From: Fluviicola sp. XM-24bin1
GTDB taxonomy: Bacteria; Bacteroidota; Bacteroidia; Flavobacteriales_D; Crocinitomicaceae
Length of the DNA stretch: 64,000 nt
Assembly (NCBI GenBank): GCA_003149635.1
Contig: QCWI01000003.1
Coordinates: 1 to 64,000, forward strand
Direction of reading: 5' to 3'
Position 1 is the first letter of the stretch, and each line of letters opens with the position of its first letter. The translations under genes were made by a program, and so were the position numbers. The notes under the pieces were generated by a model. It was not told where the DNA came from. It made no database searches and worked only from the letters and a program-made list of their open reading frames with translations. Below are positions 54,541-64,000 of this stretch, one piece after another.

Positions 54541-56898
54541 ATGAAAAAATCGGTACTCTCCCTTGCCATGCTCCTTGTGGCAATGTTCTCTTTTGCCCAA
54601 ATTACCGACATGGGCGGCCCAATCGGATGGAAAGACAAACTCGCTCCGAACAAGGATACACCGGTACATGCTATGCCCGATTTTGACTTGGCGGCCATTC
54701 AAGCGGAAGATGTCATCAACGACGCCGCAAAGGATGCACCATGGCGATTCGGATATTCGCACGAAACAGATATCAAATTTGAAGATGGAATTTGGATGGA
54801 TCTTCCAGGAGGAAATCGTCTTTGGCGCGCAGAAATTACGTCTGAAGGTGCGATGACCATGAACCTTTTGCTGGAAGATGTCTACTTCCCTGAAGGAGCT
54901 CATTTTTATATGTACGACATCGACCAAACCAATCGCGTTGGTGCATACACCTCTCGAAATCATCGTCCTGACGGATTGCTAGGAACAGAATTGGTGCATG
55001 GAGATCACATCGTGGTTGAGTACTTCGAGCCTGCAGCCGTAAGCGGTCAAGGTCGATTTACCATCGAAACGGTTGTACACGGTTACCGCAGTTTGGATCG
55101 CGTTCAAGAAGATCTATTGAAAGGTTTGAACGATTCTGGAGACTGTAATATTGATGTTGAGTGTCCTCTCGGAGTTGGATGGGAAAACGAAATTCGCTCG
55201 GTAGCCATGATCGTAATTAACGGAAGTGGAATTTGTACCGGAGCTTTGATCAACAATACGTGTGAGGACGGGCGACCTTTGTTCTTAACAGCAAATCACT
55301 GTTTGGGAGGAAGTACAGGAAACTGGGCATTCCGATTCAACTGGAAAAGTCCTGCGACATCGGCATCTTGTGCTACAACAGCGCCAAGCGCCAATCCTGG
55401 GCCTCCATACGATGAAACGGCAAACGGGGCGACAGTTTTAGTAAGCGGTGGTCAAGCAGATCACGCACTATTGGAAATGACAGGGATGACTGTCAACGAT
55501 GCCCAATCATGGAGTTTGTACTACGCAGGATGGAACCACGACGATACGGAAAGTTCTGCGAACGTTGCCAATGCCATGGGAATTCACCACCCAAGTGGAG
55601 ATGTAATGAAAATTTGTCGTGAGGGCGATGCACCCTACCATGATAACACAGGTGGGGCTGCCGTTTGGTGGATCGACCAGTGGGAAGAAGGGGTAACAGA
55701 ACCTGGTTCTTCAGGATCACCTTTGTTCGATCAAAACCATAGAATCATTGGACAGTTGTACGGTGGTGGAGCCGCTTGTTCTGGAACGCAAAACAACGGA
55801 AGTTTCGATTACTACGGTCGTTTGGGTGTTTCTTGGGACTTAGGAATTGGAGATCACTTGGCTCCGAACAACTGTGGGACGGCACCAATGGTATTGGATG
55901 GATGGGATCCTAATGGGCCTACTCCTGCTGATGATGCAAGTATTCAAAGCATTTCAGCGCCGAACGGTTTGATTTGTGGAGAATCCTTTGATCCTGTGAT
56001 TGTTTTGAGAAATGCTGGTAGCAACAACTTGACAAGCGTAACTATCAGTTATGATGTAGATGGATCTGGAACACAAACGTTAAACTGGACAGGAAACCTT
56101 CCGCAAAACGGAACGGAAACGATTTATTTACCGTCAACTACAGCTTCGGCGGGAGTACATACCTACAATGCATCGACATCGAATCCGAATGGAACAACGG
56201 ATTCGAATCCTGCGAACGATGCAGCGTCTTCTAGCTTCACGCTAGACCCGACAGGTATCGAAACCAACATCAATATCACAACAGATTGTTATGGTTATGA
56301 GATCTCTTGGGAGCTGCGTGATCTTAGCACTAACCTTATCGCTGAAGGAGGAAACCTTGGGGTGCCTCCAGGTGGTGGGCAGAATGCCAATCAAGGTGAT
56401 CCGGGAGCATATGGAAACGAGGTAACTATAGTTGAGACTTTATGTTTGGCTGCTCAATGTTATGATTTCACCATCTTCGATGATTGGGGCGATGGACTGG
56501 AAGGCTCGTCAGCATTTGGTTGTAGCGTTGACGGAACGTATAACATCACCAATGGTTCCCAAACGGTGCTTGGTTCGATGCAAAACGTGAACTTCGGAAA
56601 CTCTGAAACGATCGAAATTTGTGTGGTGGATGATAACAGCATTGATGAAATCAATCTTTTGAATCTTTCTGTATATCCAAATCCGAGCAATGGAACGTTC
56701 ACGATTTCTTTGGACAACACGGCGAATGTGACGTACGAAGTAACACTAACGGATCTTGCGGGTCGCGTAGTGTACAAGTCATCACTTTCAGAAGGAATGC
56801 ACATTGTGAATAGCGAGAATCTTGCTGATGGTTCATACTTACTAAACCTGAACGGAAACGAAATCTCTGTAAGTAAGAAGATTGTAATTCGCGACTAA
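54541..56898 (+). CDS. Secreted trypsin-like serine protease (lysyl-endopeptidase-like), T9SS type A
   Basis: FLTANHCLGG, ADHALLEM, EPGSSGSPLFDQNHRIIGQLYGG catalytic regions; C-terminal VYPNPSNGTFTISL. Confidence 0.92.
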   Translation: MKKSVLSLAMLLVAMFSFAQITDMGGPIGWKDKLAPNKDTPVHAMPDFDLAAIQAEDVINDAAKDAPWRFGYSHETDIKFEDGIWMDLPGGNRLWRAEITSEGAMTMNLLLEDVYFPEGAHFYMYDIDQTNRVGAYTSRNHRPDGLLGTELVHGDHIVVEYFEPAAVSGQGRFTIETVVHGYRSLDRVQEDLLKGLNDSGDCNIDVECPLGVGWENEIRSVAMIVINGSGICTGALINNTCEDGRPLFLTANHCLGGSTGNWAFRFNWKSPATSASCATTAPSANPGPPYDETANGATVLVSGGQADHALLEMTGMTVNDAQSWSLYYAGWNHDDTESSANVANAMGIHHPSGDVMKICREGDAPYHDNTGGAAVWWIDQWEEGVTEPGSSGSPLFDQNHRIIGQLYGGGAACSGTQNNGSFDYYGRLGVSWDLGIGDHLAPNNCGTAPMVLDGWDPNGPTPADDASIQSISAPNGLICGESFDPVIVLRNAGSNNLTSVTISYDVDGSGTQTLNWTGNLPQNGTETIYLPSTTASAGVHTYNASTSNPNGTTDSNPANDAASSSFTLDPTGIETNINITTDCYGYEISWELRDLSTNLIAEGGNLGVPPGGGQNANQGDPGAYGNEVTIVETLCLAAQCYDFTIFDDWGDGLEGSSAFGCSVDGTYNITNGSQTVLGSMQNVNFGNSETIEICVVDDNSIDEINLLNLSVYPNPSNGTFTISLDNTANVTYEVTLTDLAGRVVYKSSLSEGMHIVNSENLADGSYLLNLNGNEISVSKKIVIRD

Positions 56899-56920
56899 GG
56901 TCGTTGCAAACATATTTAAA

Positions 56921-56957
56921 GCCGGACACTAAGCGTAGTCGAAGTGCCGGCTTTTTT
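56921..56957 (+). terminator. Terminator containing the AGCGTAGTCGAAGTG repeat motif
   Basis: GCCGGaCACTaagcgtagtcgaAGTGcCGGCTTTTTT. Confidence 0.75.
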
Positions 56958-57021
56958 ACGTCCAAAACATCGATTACTGACGGTACAAAATTTGTACATT
57001 CGGCTGCAAATTCTAATTCAT

Positions 57022-57435
57022 ATGAAATCGTTTCTTCTCCTTTTCTTTATTGCTTTTACCAGATTTTCTTATGCTCAGTCAGATAGCATCGCAGTTATGG
57101 AAGATACTGCCGACATCTATGTCATCAACAATACCAATCGCTTAATTCAAGTTGGCGATGACTACTCAATAGAATTTCGAGATTTAAAACGATTGACCGA
57201 GGTACACTACATTCGATTTGATTCCGAAGGTGCCGTTCGAAAGTTCTTTTCGGATTGTTTCAAAGTTTTGGATCAAAACACGACCATCGCCACTCCATTA
57301 TATATTGTCAATAGAAACGTACTGAGCAGAAATGTGGCTCGCATTGAGCACGACGATCTCGCTTACTTTTTACTTTCGTATAATACGCTTGAAAAAATGG
57401 AAAAGGCGTTCGATCGATATACAAACGAAGAGTGA
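57022..57435 (+). CDS. Small exported hypothetical protein
   Basis: MKSFLLLFFIAFTRFSYAQ signal peptide. Start refined from 56944. Confidence 0.65.
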   Translation: MKSFLLLFFIAFTRFSYAQSDSIAVMEDTADIYVINNTNRLIQVGDDYSIEFRDLKRLTEVHYIRFDSEGAVRKFFSDCFKVLDQNTTIATPLYIVNRNVLSRNVARIEHDDLAYFLLSYNTLEKMEKAFDRYTNEE

Positions 57436-57536
57436 GTTTCAATTATACTCAATCTTAACTTGCTTATTATCTTGTTTTTACATTTTTGGCACGGGGTTTG
57501 ATTTAAACCTATCAAACAACTTTAAAACTCAGAGCC

Positions 57537-57635
57537 ATGAAAAAAGAAATGAACAAAAAAACAGCGGTAGATTTGATGTTGTCAGGATCATTAGAGGCAT
57601 ACATCGCATACCTTAAGACATTGTCTTTAAAATAA
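57537..57635 (+). CDS. Candidate 32-aa microprotein
   Basis: MKKEMNKKTAVDLMLSGSLEAYIAYLKTLSLK; stands alone, followed by an intrinsic terminator at 57676-57702; below the ORF-track size cutoff. Confidence 0.5.
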   Translation: MKKEMNKKTAVDLMLSGSLEAYIAYLKTLSLK

Positions 57636-57675
57636 AATTGGATATACTTTCATCATTTACTTATAGCAGTTAAGA

Positions 57676-57702
57676 GGGAGCCTTTCGGGGCTCCCTTTTT
57701 TT
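57676..57702 (+). terminator. Intrinsic terminator
   Basis: GGGAGCC-tttcgg-GGCTCCC-TTTTTTT. Confidence 0.85.
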
Positions 57703-57832
57703 ATGCATTACGCCAAATAACTATATAACCATTTGGTTATTTAGCGAATTGGGTTTTCCTCGGAATCCTCATCATTTTTCCGTATCTTCTATAATCACGC
57801 CCTCCCCCAACTTTTCCGTAAATTAGCCGCCA

Positions 57833-59677
57833 ATGCGGTCGTTCTTCCAAACCAACCCTCTTACCAAATGGTCAGTCATTCTGATCCTTACCGTGCTTTG
57901 CATCACCGTGAACGACAAAGAACATTGGAAGAATCCCAACAAAGTCATCAGCAGCGATGTTAAAGGGTATTACGGATACCTTCCCGCTTTATTCATCAAT
58001 AAGGATCTTAAAATCGATGATGTAAAACCCTACGTTTATGAAGGAGACTTAAAAATCTGGTTTCAAAAAGACGAACAAGGTAGAAAATACATCAAGTTTC
58101 CAGCAGGAATGGCCGTTATGTACAGTCCGTTTTTCGGGATCGCACATATGACTTCCGGTTTCTGGAATGCTCCGTCAAACGGGTACAGCGAACCCTATCG
58201 TTTTTGGCTAATCATGGGCTCCTTATTCTATACCTTGCTCGGACTGATTTTCTTCTCGAAATTGCTCCTGCGGCACTTCAATGATCGCGTCACAGCTACC
58301 ACCGTTTTGACCTTGTATCTCGGAACCAACTTGTTTTATTACGCGGCATTCGATTCCACATTTACGCATTCGCACACCTTCTTTTTATTTAGCGCATTCA
58401 TGTATGGATCCGTGCGATGGATCGATACGCAACAATGGAAATATGTTTTCCTACTCGGAATTTCCGGAGGGCTGATGGTTGCAATCCGGCACATTGATAT
58501 CTGGTTCTTGCTGTTCATCCTGTTGTATGGAGTCCTCTCTTGGAAAGATTTAAAAGATCGATTCGTATTGTTTTGGGAGCACAAATGGAAGGTGCTGGCG
58601 GGAGGAGCATTACTGGCGTTGATGATGGCTCCGCAGATCGCTTATTATTTGTACATCTTCGGAAAACCTTGGCACTACGCTTATAATGACGAGACTTTCT
58701 TCTTTACGGCCCCTCACTTGTTAGACGCTTTATTTAGCTATCGAAACGGATGGCTTTTATACACACCGATTATGATTTTCGCCGTAATCGGGATGTTCTT
58801 CCTACGCAAACGAGCACCGCAATTTTTCACTATTTCCATTATCGGATTGCCGGTATATTATTACGTACTCGCTTCTTGGTGGTGCTGGTGGTTCGTCGGA
58901 TTTGGCAATCGAGCATACATCAACATGTATCCGCTATTAGCACTATCCTTCGCGGCCCTTGTTAGCTTCTTGTATGATAAGTATCGAAATGCCTGGCGCG
59001 GATTGAACTTGCTCATCATCGGTGCAATCGTCTTAAATGCTTTTCAGTCGGAGCAATTCAACCTCGGTATTTTACACTGGGATTCGGAAACCGAAGCGCA
59101 TTATTGGCATGTTTTCGGTAAATCCGAGCGAACGCAAACGCAAGATTATTTGCTTGTAACACCCCACAATCCCTCCGCAAAACAAGATCTGGACTCGGTC
59201 ATTGTTCCCATTTATTACACGCTTTCCAAACAACACTTTGATTTCGATAACGATCTCAGCGAATTGAATGTTGCAGAAGATTTCAGAGGAGAACGTTCCA
59301 AGCGACATGCGTTCCAATCCGACTACGGTTTGTTCGTTCCGGTGAACTACGAATTCGCAGCGCAGATTCCTTTCGAAGTAGCACCCGGAACAACGCATCT
59401 TTACATTTCCGCTTGGATTAAGGGCGATGACGAATATCGATTGGTGGCTGATGCAACAACACAGCCCTTCCCTTTTAATGCGATATCAGCGGAAGTAAAA
59501 GAAGTGCGAGGAGAATGGAGAAAGATTCACATGCTCACACCCATCCCCACGGAGGCCAATTACTCTCACTTACTTTTCTACATCTGGAATCAGAATAAGA
59601 AGCCGTATGCGTTGGATAATCTAGAGGTTGAGTGTCGATTCCAGACTGTTAAGATGGTTCATGAAAGTGAGATTTGA
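57833..59677 (+). CDS. Polytopic membrane protein, glycosyltransferase-like topology
   Basis: Many TM segments; ISSDVKGYYGYLPALFI...KFPAGMAVMYSPFF resembles Bacteroidota multi-TM glycosyltransferase-like proteins. Confidence 0.7.
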   Translation: MRSFFQTNPLTKWSVILILTVLCITVNDKEHWKNPNKVISSDVKGYYGYLPALFINKDLKIDDVKPYVYEGDLKIWFQKDEQGRKYIKFPAGMAVMYSPFFGIAHMTSGFWNAPSNGYSEPYRFWLIMGSLFYTLLGLIFFSKLLLRHFNDRVTATTVLTLYLGTNLFYYAAFDSTFTHSHTFFLFSAFMYGSVRWIDTQQWKYVFLLGISGGLMVAIRHIDIWFLLFILLYGVLSWKDLKDRFVLFWEHKWKVLAGGALLALMMAPQIAYYLYIFGKPWHYAYNDETFFFTAPHLLDALFSYRNGWLLYTPIMIFAVIGMFFLRKRAPQFFTISIIGLPVYYYVLASWWCWWFVGFGNRAYINMYPLLALSFAALVSFLYDKYRNAWRGLNLLIIGAIVLNAFQSEQFNLGILHWDSETEAHYWHVFGKSERTQTQDYLLVTPHNPSAKQDLDSVIVPIYYTLSKQHFDFDNDLSELNVAEDFRGERSKRHAFQSDYGLFVPVNYEFAAQIPFEVAPGTTHLYISAWIKGDDEYRLVADATTQPFPFNAISAEVKEVRGEWRKIHMLTPIPTEANYSHLLFYIWNQNKKPYALDNLEVECRFQTVKMVHESEI

Positions 59678-59767
59678 GCTTTTCCTTGGGCACAACATGT
59701 TCGTTTCGAAATCAATTGGCTTAACTATAAAATAACCAATTCTAACGGCAAAAACTAAATTTTGCTT

Positions 59768-59801
59768 TATAGCAATATCGGAATATTCCGATATTGCTAT
59801 A
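59768..59801. repeat. 34-bp perfect palindrome
   Basis: TATAGCAATATCGGAATATTCCGATATTGCTATA, no loop, between convergent genes. Confidence 0.9.
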
Positions 59802-59904
59802 TTCTGTTTTTACAATTATCTGATAATTTAATCGTTAACTTTCTCTCCTCCAGAAACTTTAACATTTAGTCATCCGCAAAGTCAAGAAGTTCCCCTGCAC
59901 CTCC

Positions 59905-60783
59905 TCACTTGCCTTCCACCCCAAAAATCTCCTTCACATTCGATCGAATCTTCACGCACAATTCATCCGTCGGCAAATCAGAGCCGTCTTTCCCAAAAGG
60001 ATCTTCAATCTCTTCGGCAAGAATTTCCATCGACACCAAAACGTAGAACAGAAACATTGCGATCAAGATGGTTCCATATCCAAACAGTGGAATGAAACCA
60101 AGCGGAATGGTGGTTACGAAAACGAAGATGAATTTCTTAATGAACAAGCTGTATGAGAAAGGAATCGGAGTGTTTTTAATCCGTTCGCAAGCACCCAAAC
60201 TATCCAACAGTGCGTTGATGTTGTGATCGATTGTGATGAACTCCTCTTGTGTGATTTCTCCCGACGATTTCAATTCGTGCAAACGTGCGTACATCTCTTG
60301 ACTAATGGCATTGGGAACGTGTTCCTTGCTTTTCAACCGTTCAATTTCTTCTTCAGAACCTTCCAACTCTTCAAAAAGAACGCCTTCACGCAAATGTTCT
60401 TTCGTAGCAAAAACGAAATTCGGAATGGCATGGGAAAAGTAATGATGTGCACTTTTTTCCTTCACCATCGTGCTGACTTTAATCGCCAGGTTTCGGGTAT
60501 CATTTACTAGAGCACCCCATTTTTTGCGTCCTTCCCACCAGCGATCATATGCCGTATTGGTTCGGAAAACCAACAAAAGGGAGATCACAAACCCGATAAG
60601 TGAATACACACTCAGTAGTGATTCGAAATACTTCAGGTTGTGCACGTGTTCAATAATGACATAGGAAAGCGCTGCCGAAAATGCCCCGATGTACAAAATC
60701 TCCTTCCAGAGAATACGTAAGGTGTCCGATCTACGAAAAGCGAATATGAGTCCGAACCAGTTTTTAGGGTTGTATTTGATCAT
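59905..60783 (-). CDS. Bestrophin-like family membrane protein
   Basis: FRTNTAYDRWWEGRKKWGALVNDTRNLA and IPFSYSLFIKKFIFVFVTTIPLGFI motifs. Confidence 0.9.
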   Translation of the reverse strand: MIKYNPKNWFGLIFAFRRSDTLRILWKEILYIGAFSAALSYVIIEHVHNLKYFESLLSVYSLIGFVISLLLVFRTNTAYDRWWEGRKKWGALVNDTRNLAIKVSTMVKEKSAHHYFSHAIPNFVFATKEHLREGVLFEELEGSEEEIERLKSKEHVPNAISQEMYARLHELKSSGEITQEEFITIDHNINALLDSLGACERIKNTPIPFSYSLFIKKFIFVFVTTIPLGFIPLFGYGTILIAMFLFYVLVSMEILAEEIEDPFGKDGSDLPTDELCVKIRSNVKEIFGVEGK

Positions 60784-61439
60784 GAGGAAAAGTCTTTAAG
60801 AAACTCAAGCATATTTGGATAATTCTTCGTGGCGATGGCCAGACGTTCGTCGGGATGATGGGTTTTTTCAGGAATACACACCACTTTCATTTGAGCTGCC
60901 AAACCAGCAACGACGCCGTTAAACGAATCTTCGATCACCAGACATTTCTGAGGCGCCACATTTAATCGCGCGGCAACAGTCAAATACACGGCAGGATGCG
61001 GTTTCCCCATAATTTCGTCTTCAGCAGAATGGGTAAAATCGAAAGAGGTTGTGAGTTGCAAGGTTTCCAATACCGCATCAATCAACACACGATAGGAAGA
61101 AGTTCCCAATCCAATTTTGAATCCGTTTTGACGCAGATAATCGATCGTTTCCAAAACACCCGGAAGCGGCTCGCCGTTCGCTTGAATTAATGCCACCATC
61201 TTCTGCATAATCACATCCTCCAGCTGCTCTGGTGTAAGTCCTTCCCAACCACGCTCCTTGTACCAAAAACGCACCACCTCATCAATTCGAAGTCCGACGG
61301 TTTTCTGAAAATCTTTTCGGGTAATATTGCATCCCACGGATTGGAACGCCTCTTCCATGGCGATTTTCCAAAGGGGTTCTGAGTCGATTAAAACTCCGTC
61401 CATGTCAAAAATGACAGCATCAAACTGCGATCGATCCAT
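60780..61439 (-). CDS. HAD hydrolase, hexitol-phosphatase/beta-PGM-like
   Basis: VIFDMDGVLIDSEPLWKIAMEEAF, IGLGTSSYRVLIDAVL, CLVIEDSFNGVVAGLAA. Confidence 0.85.
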   Translation of the reverse strand: MDRSQFDAVIFDMDGVLIDSEPLWKIAMEEAFQSVGCNITRKDFQKTVGLRIDEVVRFWYKERGWEGLTPEQLEDVIMQKMVALIQANGEPLPGVLETIDYLRQNGFKIGLGTSSYRVLIDAVLETLQLTTSFDFTHSAEDEIMGKPHPAVYLTVAARLNVAPQKCLVIEDSFNGVVAGLAAQMKVVCIPEKTHHPDERLAIATKNYPNMLEFLKDFSS

Positions 61440-62287
61440 TACGGCAGGGATATTTTATATAAGCGAACGTCTCCCGCGATGGGACTTTGTTCATCGGCTA
61501 CAAAAATAGTTTGCTTGTTCAAGACGACAATGGATTCTCGCTGCGCCATTCTGTCCAATTCGTGTTCCGAGATCATTTTCAATGCATCGTTGGCCAATTC
61601 AAAAACGATGTAGCGATTGTAGGTAAGCACATAAAACTTTCCATCGAAGAAATCGGCTGCGGTAACGCTATCCGACCACCATCCGCCTTTGCCTAGATTG
61701 ATGCGATACGATGCCGAAATTTTATACTTGCCTGGTTCCAAAGGAAGTTTGTACACCAAACTCAAGCCTTGATAAGGAATGGATCGATCTTTCGTGAAGA
61801 TCCAAATGGAATCGTTGTGAACGACCATGGCTTCAGCATCAAAAAACAAGGAGGCTTGATCCGGAGGGAAGGTACTTTGCTCTTGATAACTGAACTTAAT
61901 CTTTTCTCCTTCCACGGCGTCTTTGGTCAGAATCTCGTTCTTCCCAAGCTTAATAATTGCGAGATTCTCCCGATCGTTGTTATTGTTTCCAATGTCGCCG
62001 AGATACACAAATTCATCATCGATTGTTATGTCCTCCCAATCCCGATTCTTAATGTCGATTAACGCTACCTCTTTTTGAATCTCACCCTCTAAATTGAGCA
62101 GGTACAAAATGGCTTCGTTCCCTCCATCGTTGAAAGCGATTAAGGTGCTGTCGTTCAGCAATTCCAATCCGGAAATTTCGTTGAGTTTTGGATCCAAGGG
62201 ATACTCCTGAATCTCTTGTGCAACTGACGCTACGCTACCCGATATAATCTGAGACAGAGAAATGAAAACACCCAACAAGAAATCCAT
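61439..62287 (-). CDS. Exported beta-propeller-like hypothetical protein
   Basis: NEISGLELLNDSTLIAFNDGGNEAILYLLNLEGEIQKEVALIDIKNRDWEDITIDDEFVYLGDIGNNNNDR is typical of phytase/SdiA-regulated-like propellers. Confidence 0.6.
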   Translation of the reverse strand: MDFLLGVFISLSQIISGSVASVAQEIQEYPLDPKLNEISGLELLNDSTLIAFNDGGNEAILYLLNLEGEIQKEVALIDIKNRDWEDITIDDEFVYLGDIGNNNNDRENLAIIKLGKNEILTKDAVEGEKIKFSYQEQSTFPPDQASLFFDAEAMVVHNDSIWIFTKDRSIPYQGLSLVYKLPLEPGKYKISASYRINLGKGGWWSDSVTAADFFDGKFYVLTYNRYIVFELANDALKMISEHELDRMAQRESIVVLNKQTIFVADEQSPIAGDVRLYKISLP

Positions 62288-62324
62288 AATTGCGTCGATT
62301 TGAATTCAGTCGGAGTAAAGTACA

Positions 62325-62435
62325 AAAATTGGATGGAATGGACGGATTGGATGCAATAGATACAATAGACGTGTTGGATGAATTGGACAGATTGGATTGT
62401 CTAATTACTCTAATCTGTCCAATCTAATCTGGCTT
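62325..62435. repeat. Low-complexity ATTGGA-rich repeat with ATTGGACAGATT/AATCTGTCCAAT inverted pair
   Basis: Perfect 12-bp arms at 62382-62393 and 62412-62423; multiple ATTGGA/AATGGA units. Confidence 0.65.
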
Positions 62436-62437
62436 TT

Positions 62438-63388
62438 TTACTTCCCCTGAGCCGCGCGCTGCAAACGATCATTGATGCTGACTCCCAATCCAGTTTCCGG
62501 CATGCGTTCAATTAGAATTACGTCCAACCCCGCTTGATCCATATCGTGCATGGTAGCATATAATTTCTGAGCCGCTTCTTTCAAATCTCCATCGGGAGAA
62601 AGCACCGCTTGAACCACATCTTGATTTTGAATCTCGTTCTGTAAAACGATCGCTCCAATTTTAGCTTCTGTGCGATTTTCCAATTCATCCGCGATATTTT
62701 CACACAAAACAGTGGGCGTTTTTGGCGAATAATGACGTGACAGCATTCCGGGAGCGTCTGGCGCTACTTCCTTTTTATTGCGAAGCTGTACTTTTCCCAC
62801 TTTCACTTCAATTTCATCTAATGATAAAGACCCCAATCGATATACAATCGGTTCTTCTCCATCAAATCCGATAATGGTCGATTCAATTCCAGATCGGCAC
62901 GGCCCGCCATCCAAAACCATGGTCAATTCTGGAAAGTACTTGTCTACGTGTTCCGCAGTTGTTGGGCTAATACGTCCAAAAGGATTCGCGCTAGGGGCTG
63001 CAATCGGGACACCGGCGTTCGCAATCAATTCTCGGGTCAATCCCAGTCCGGGCATGCGAATCGCAACATTCGGTTTTCCTGCGGTAACCAATCCGGGCAC
63101 ATTGATACTTTTTGGAAGTAATAACGTTAATGGCCCTGGCCAAAAAGCACCCGCCAATTTGTACGCCTTCTCTGGGACGTCTTTCGTCAAACCTTCCATT
63201 TGATCAATGGACGCGACATGTACAATCAAAGGATTGTCTAACGGACGCTGCTTGATTTCAAATACCTTGCGAATGGCCTTCTCCGAATAAATATTCGCCG
63301 CCAATCCATACACGGTTTCCGTTGGAATTCCCACTACCTCGCCGCTCTTTAACAAATCGGCTGCTTGATATACGTCTGTGCTAATCAT
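62438..63388 (-). CDS. L-threonylcarbamoyladenylate synthase (Sua5/YrdC/TsaC family)
   Basis: GEVVGIPTETVYGLAANIYSEKAIRKVFEIKQRPLDNPLIVHV, FWPGPLTLLL, GVPIAAPSANPFGRISPTTAEHV, C-terminal Sua5-like ending. Confidence 0.95.
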   Translation of the reverse strand: MISTDVYQAADLLKSGEVVGIPTETVYGLAANIYSEKAIRKVFEIKQRPLDNPLIVHVASIDQMEGLTKDVPEKAYKLAGAFWPGPLTLLLPKSINVPGLVTAGKPNVAIRMPGLGLTRELIANAGVPIAAPSANPFGRISPTTAEHVDKYFPELTMVLDGGPCRSGIESTIIGFDGEEPIVYRLGSLSLDEIEVKVGKVQLRNKKEVAPDAPGMLSRHYSPKTPTVLCENIADELENRTEAKIGAIVLQNEIQNQDVVQAVLSPDGDLKEAAQKLYATMHDMDQAGLDVILIERMPETGLGVSINDRLQRAAQGK

Positions 63389-63391
63389 AAT

Positions 63392-64000
63392 TTACGGATT
63401 GCAAAAATCGCAATACATTGGGTCTTCTTGCTCTTTTCCGCGAGGAAATTTTCGGATTTCTTCAAAATCGCAGTGCTGACAGCGATAAAGATCCTGCAAA
63501 GTTGATTTCGTTGGCATGGAACATTGTGCACAAGGGAGTCCAGATTGATGCTCTACGACATCGAACCCAGGCATGCTACAATTCGGGCATTCCAAAGCTA
63601 TTTTTCGCGTCAATTCTTTCGTTGCTTTTGCAATCGCTTCCATCCGAAGAGGATTCACCATGGCGCGCATGTCGGTTTCCACAAATACAGATCCATGTGC
63701 TTGTATGCATTCCTCGAATGACTCCTTCAATTCTTTTTCATCTTGAATCCCCTTGTTCAAATACGACCAGTCTTTTTCCTGATTCTTGATGATAAGTCCA
63801 TGCTCGGGAAACTTAGATTTTTCTGCGAAGGCCTTCAATTGCTCCCAAGACGAAACGGACTCGCCACCAAAATTGGTTTCCGTACTCAAGTATCTGGCAA
63901 TGATTTCGAGATTGTTCTTCGCATCCATCAAGAGGATAAATTCTTCGTCTGCCGGAACAAAAAATAAGGTGGGATGACTTCCAAAGGATCCTTCACTGGC
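63392..64000 (-). CDS. DUF6671-like zinc-ribbon protein, 5' end outside the window (partial)
   Basis: Frame stays open to base 64000 (ASEGSFGSHPTLFFVPADEEFILLMDAKNN...); C-terminal paired Cys motifs CPNC, CAQC, CQHC, CDFC. Confidence 0.75.
   Translation of the reverse strand, partial: ASEGSFGSHPTLFFVPADEEFILLMDAKNNLEIIARYLSTETNFGGESVSSWEQLKAFAEKSKFPEHGLIIKNQEKDWSYLNKGIQDEKELKESFEECIQAHGSVFVETDMRAMVNPLRMEAIAKATKELTRKIALECPNCSMPGFDVVEHQSGLPCAQCSMPTKSTLQDLYRCQHCDFEEIRKFPRGKEQEDPMYCDFCNP

Overview
The window looks like a Bacteroidota (Flavobacteriales-type) chromosome: about 40 credible genes, many type IX secretion (T9SS) cargo proteins, SusC/SusD, and TAnnTTTG-type promoter boxes. From about 7.2 to 37 kb there is a starch/maltodextrin locus: two secreted GH13 amylases, two further exported GH13 enzymes, GH31, GH65 maltose phosphorylase, beta-phosphoglucomutase, an MFS transporter, a BadF-type sugar kinase and SusC/SusD. 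It is interleaved with a complete Entner-Doudoroff operon (zwf-pgl-edd-eda) and flanked by gap. There is no SusR- or HTCS-like regulator. The only regulator is an NrtR-family (Nudix + winged helix) protein with a degenerate Nudix box. By eye I found six intergenic copies of a 15-bp palindrome, RTGTCAWWWTGACAC (one perfect, five near matches), and all six lie at starch or ED transcription units. One copy sits at the promoter of an apparently independent, highly structured RNA of about 235 nt, upstream of susC and with its own intrinsic terminator. I consider this candidate regulon plus its regulated small RNA the most interesting content. Other items: a SIR2-like possible defence protein, a decayed integrase next to a GIY-YIG protein, a frameshifted exported-protein gene, a truncated cyclase, a 34-bp perfect palindrome, a 32-aa microprotein ORF, and several intergenic repeats. 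No rRNA, intact tRNA or CRISPR array was seen. No searches could be run; family calls come from recognisable motifs in the translations.
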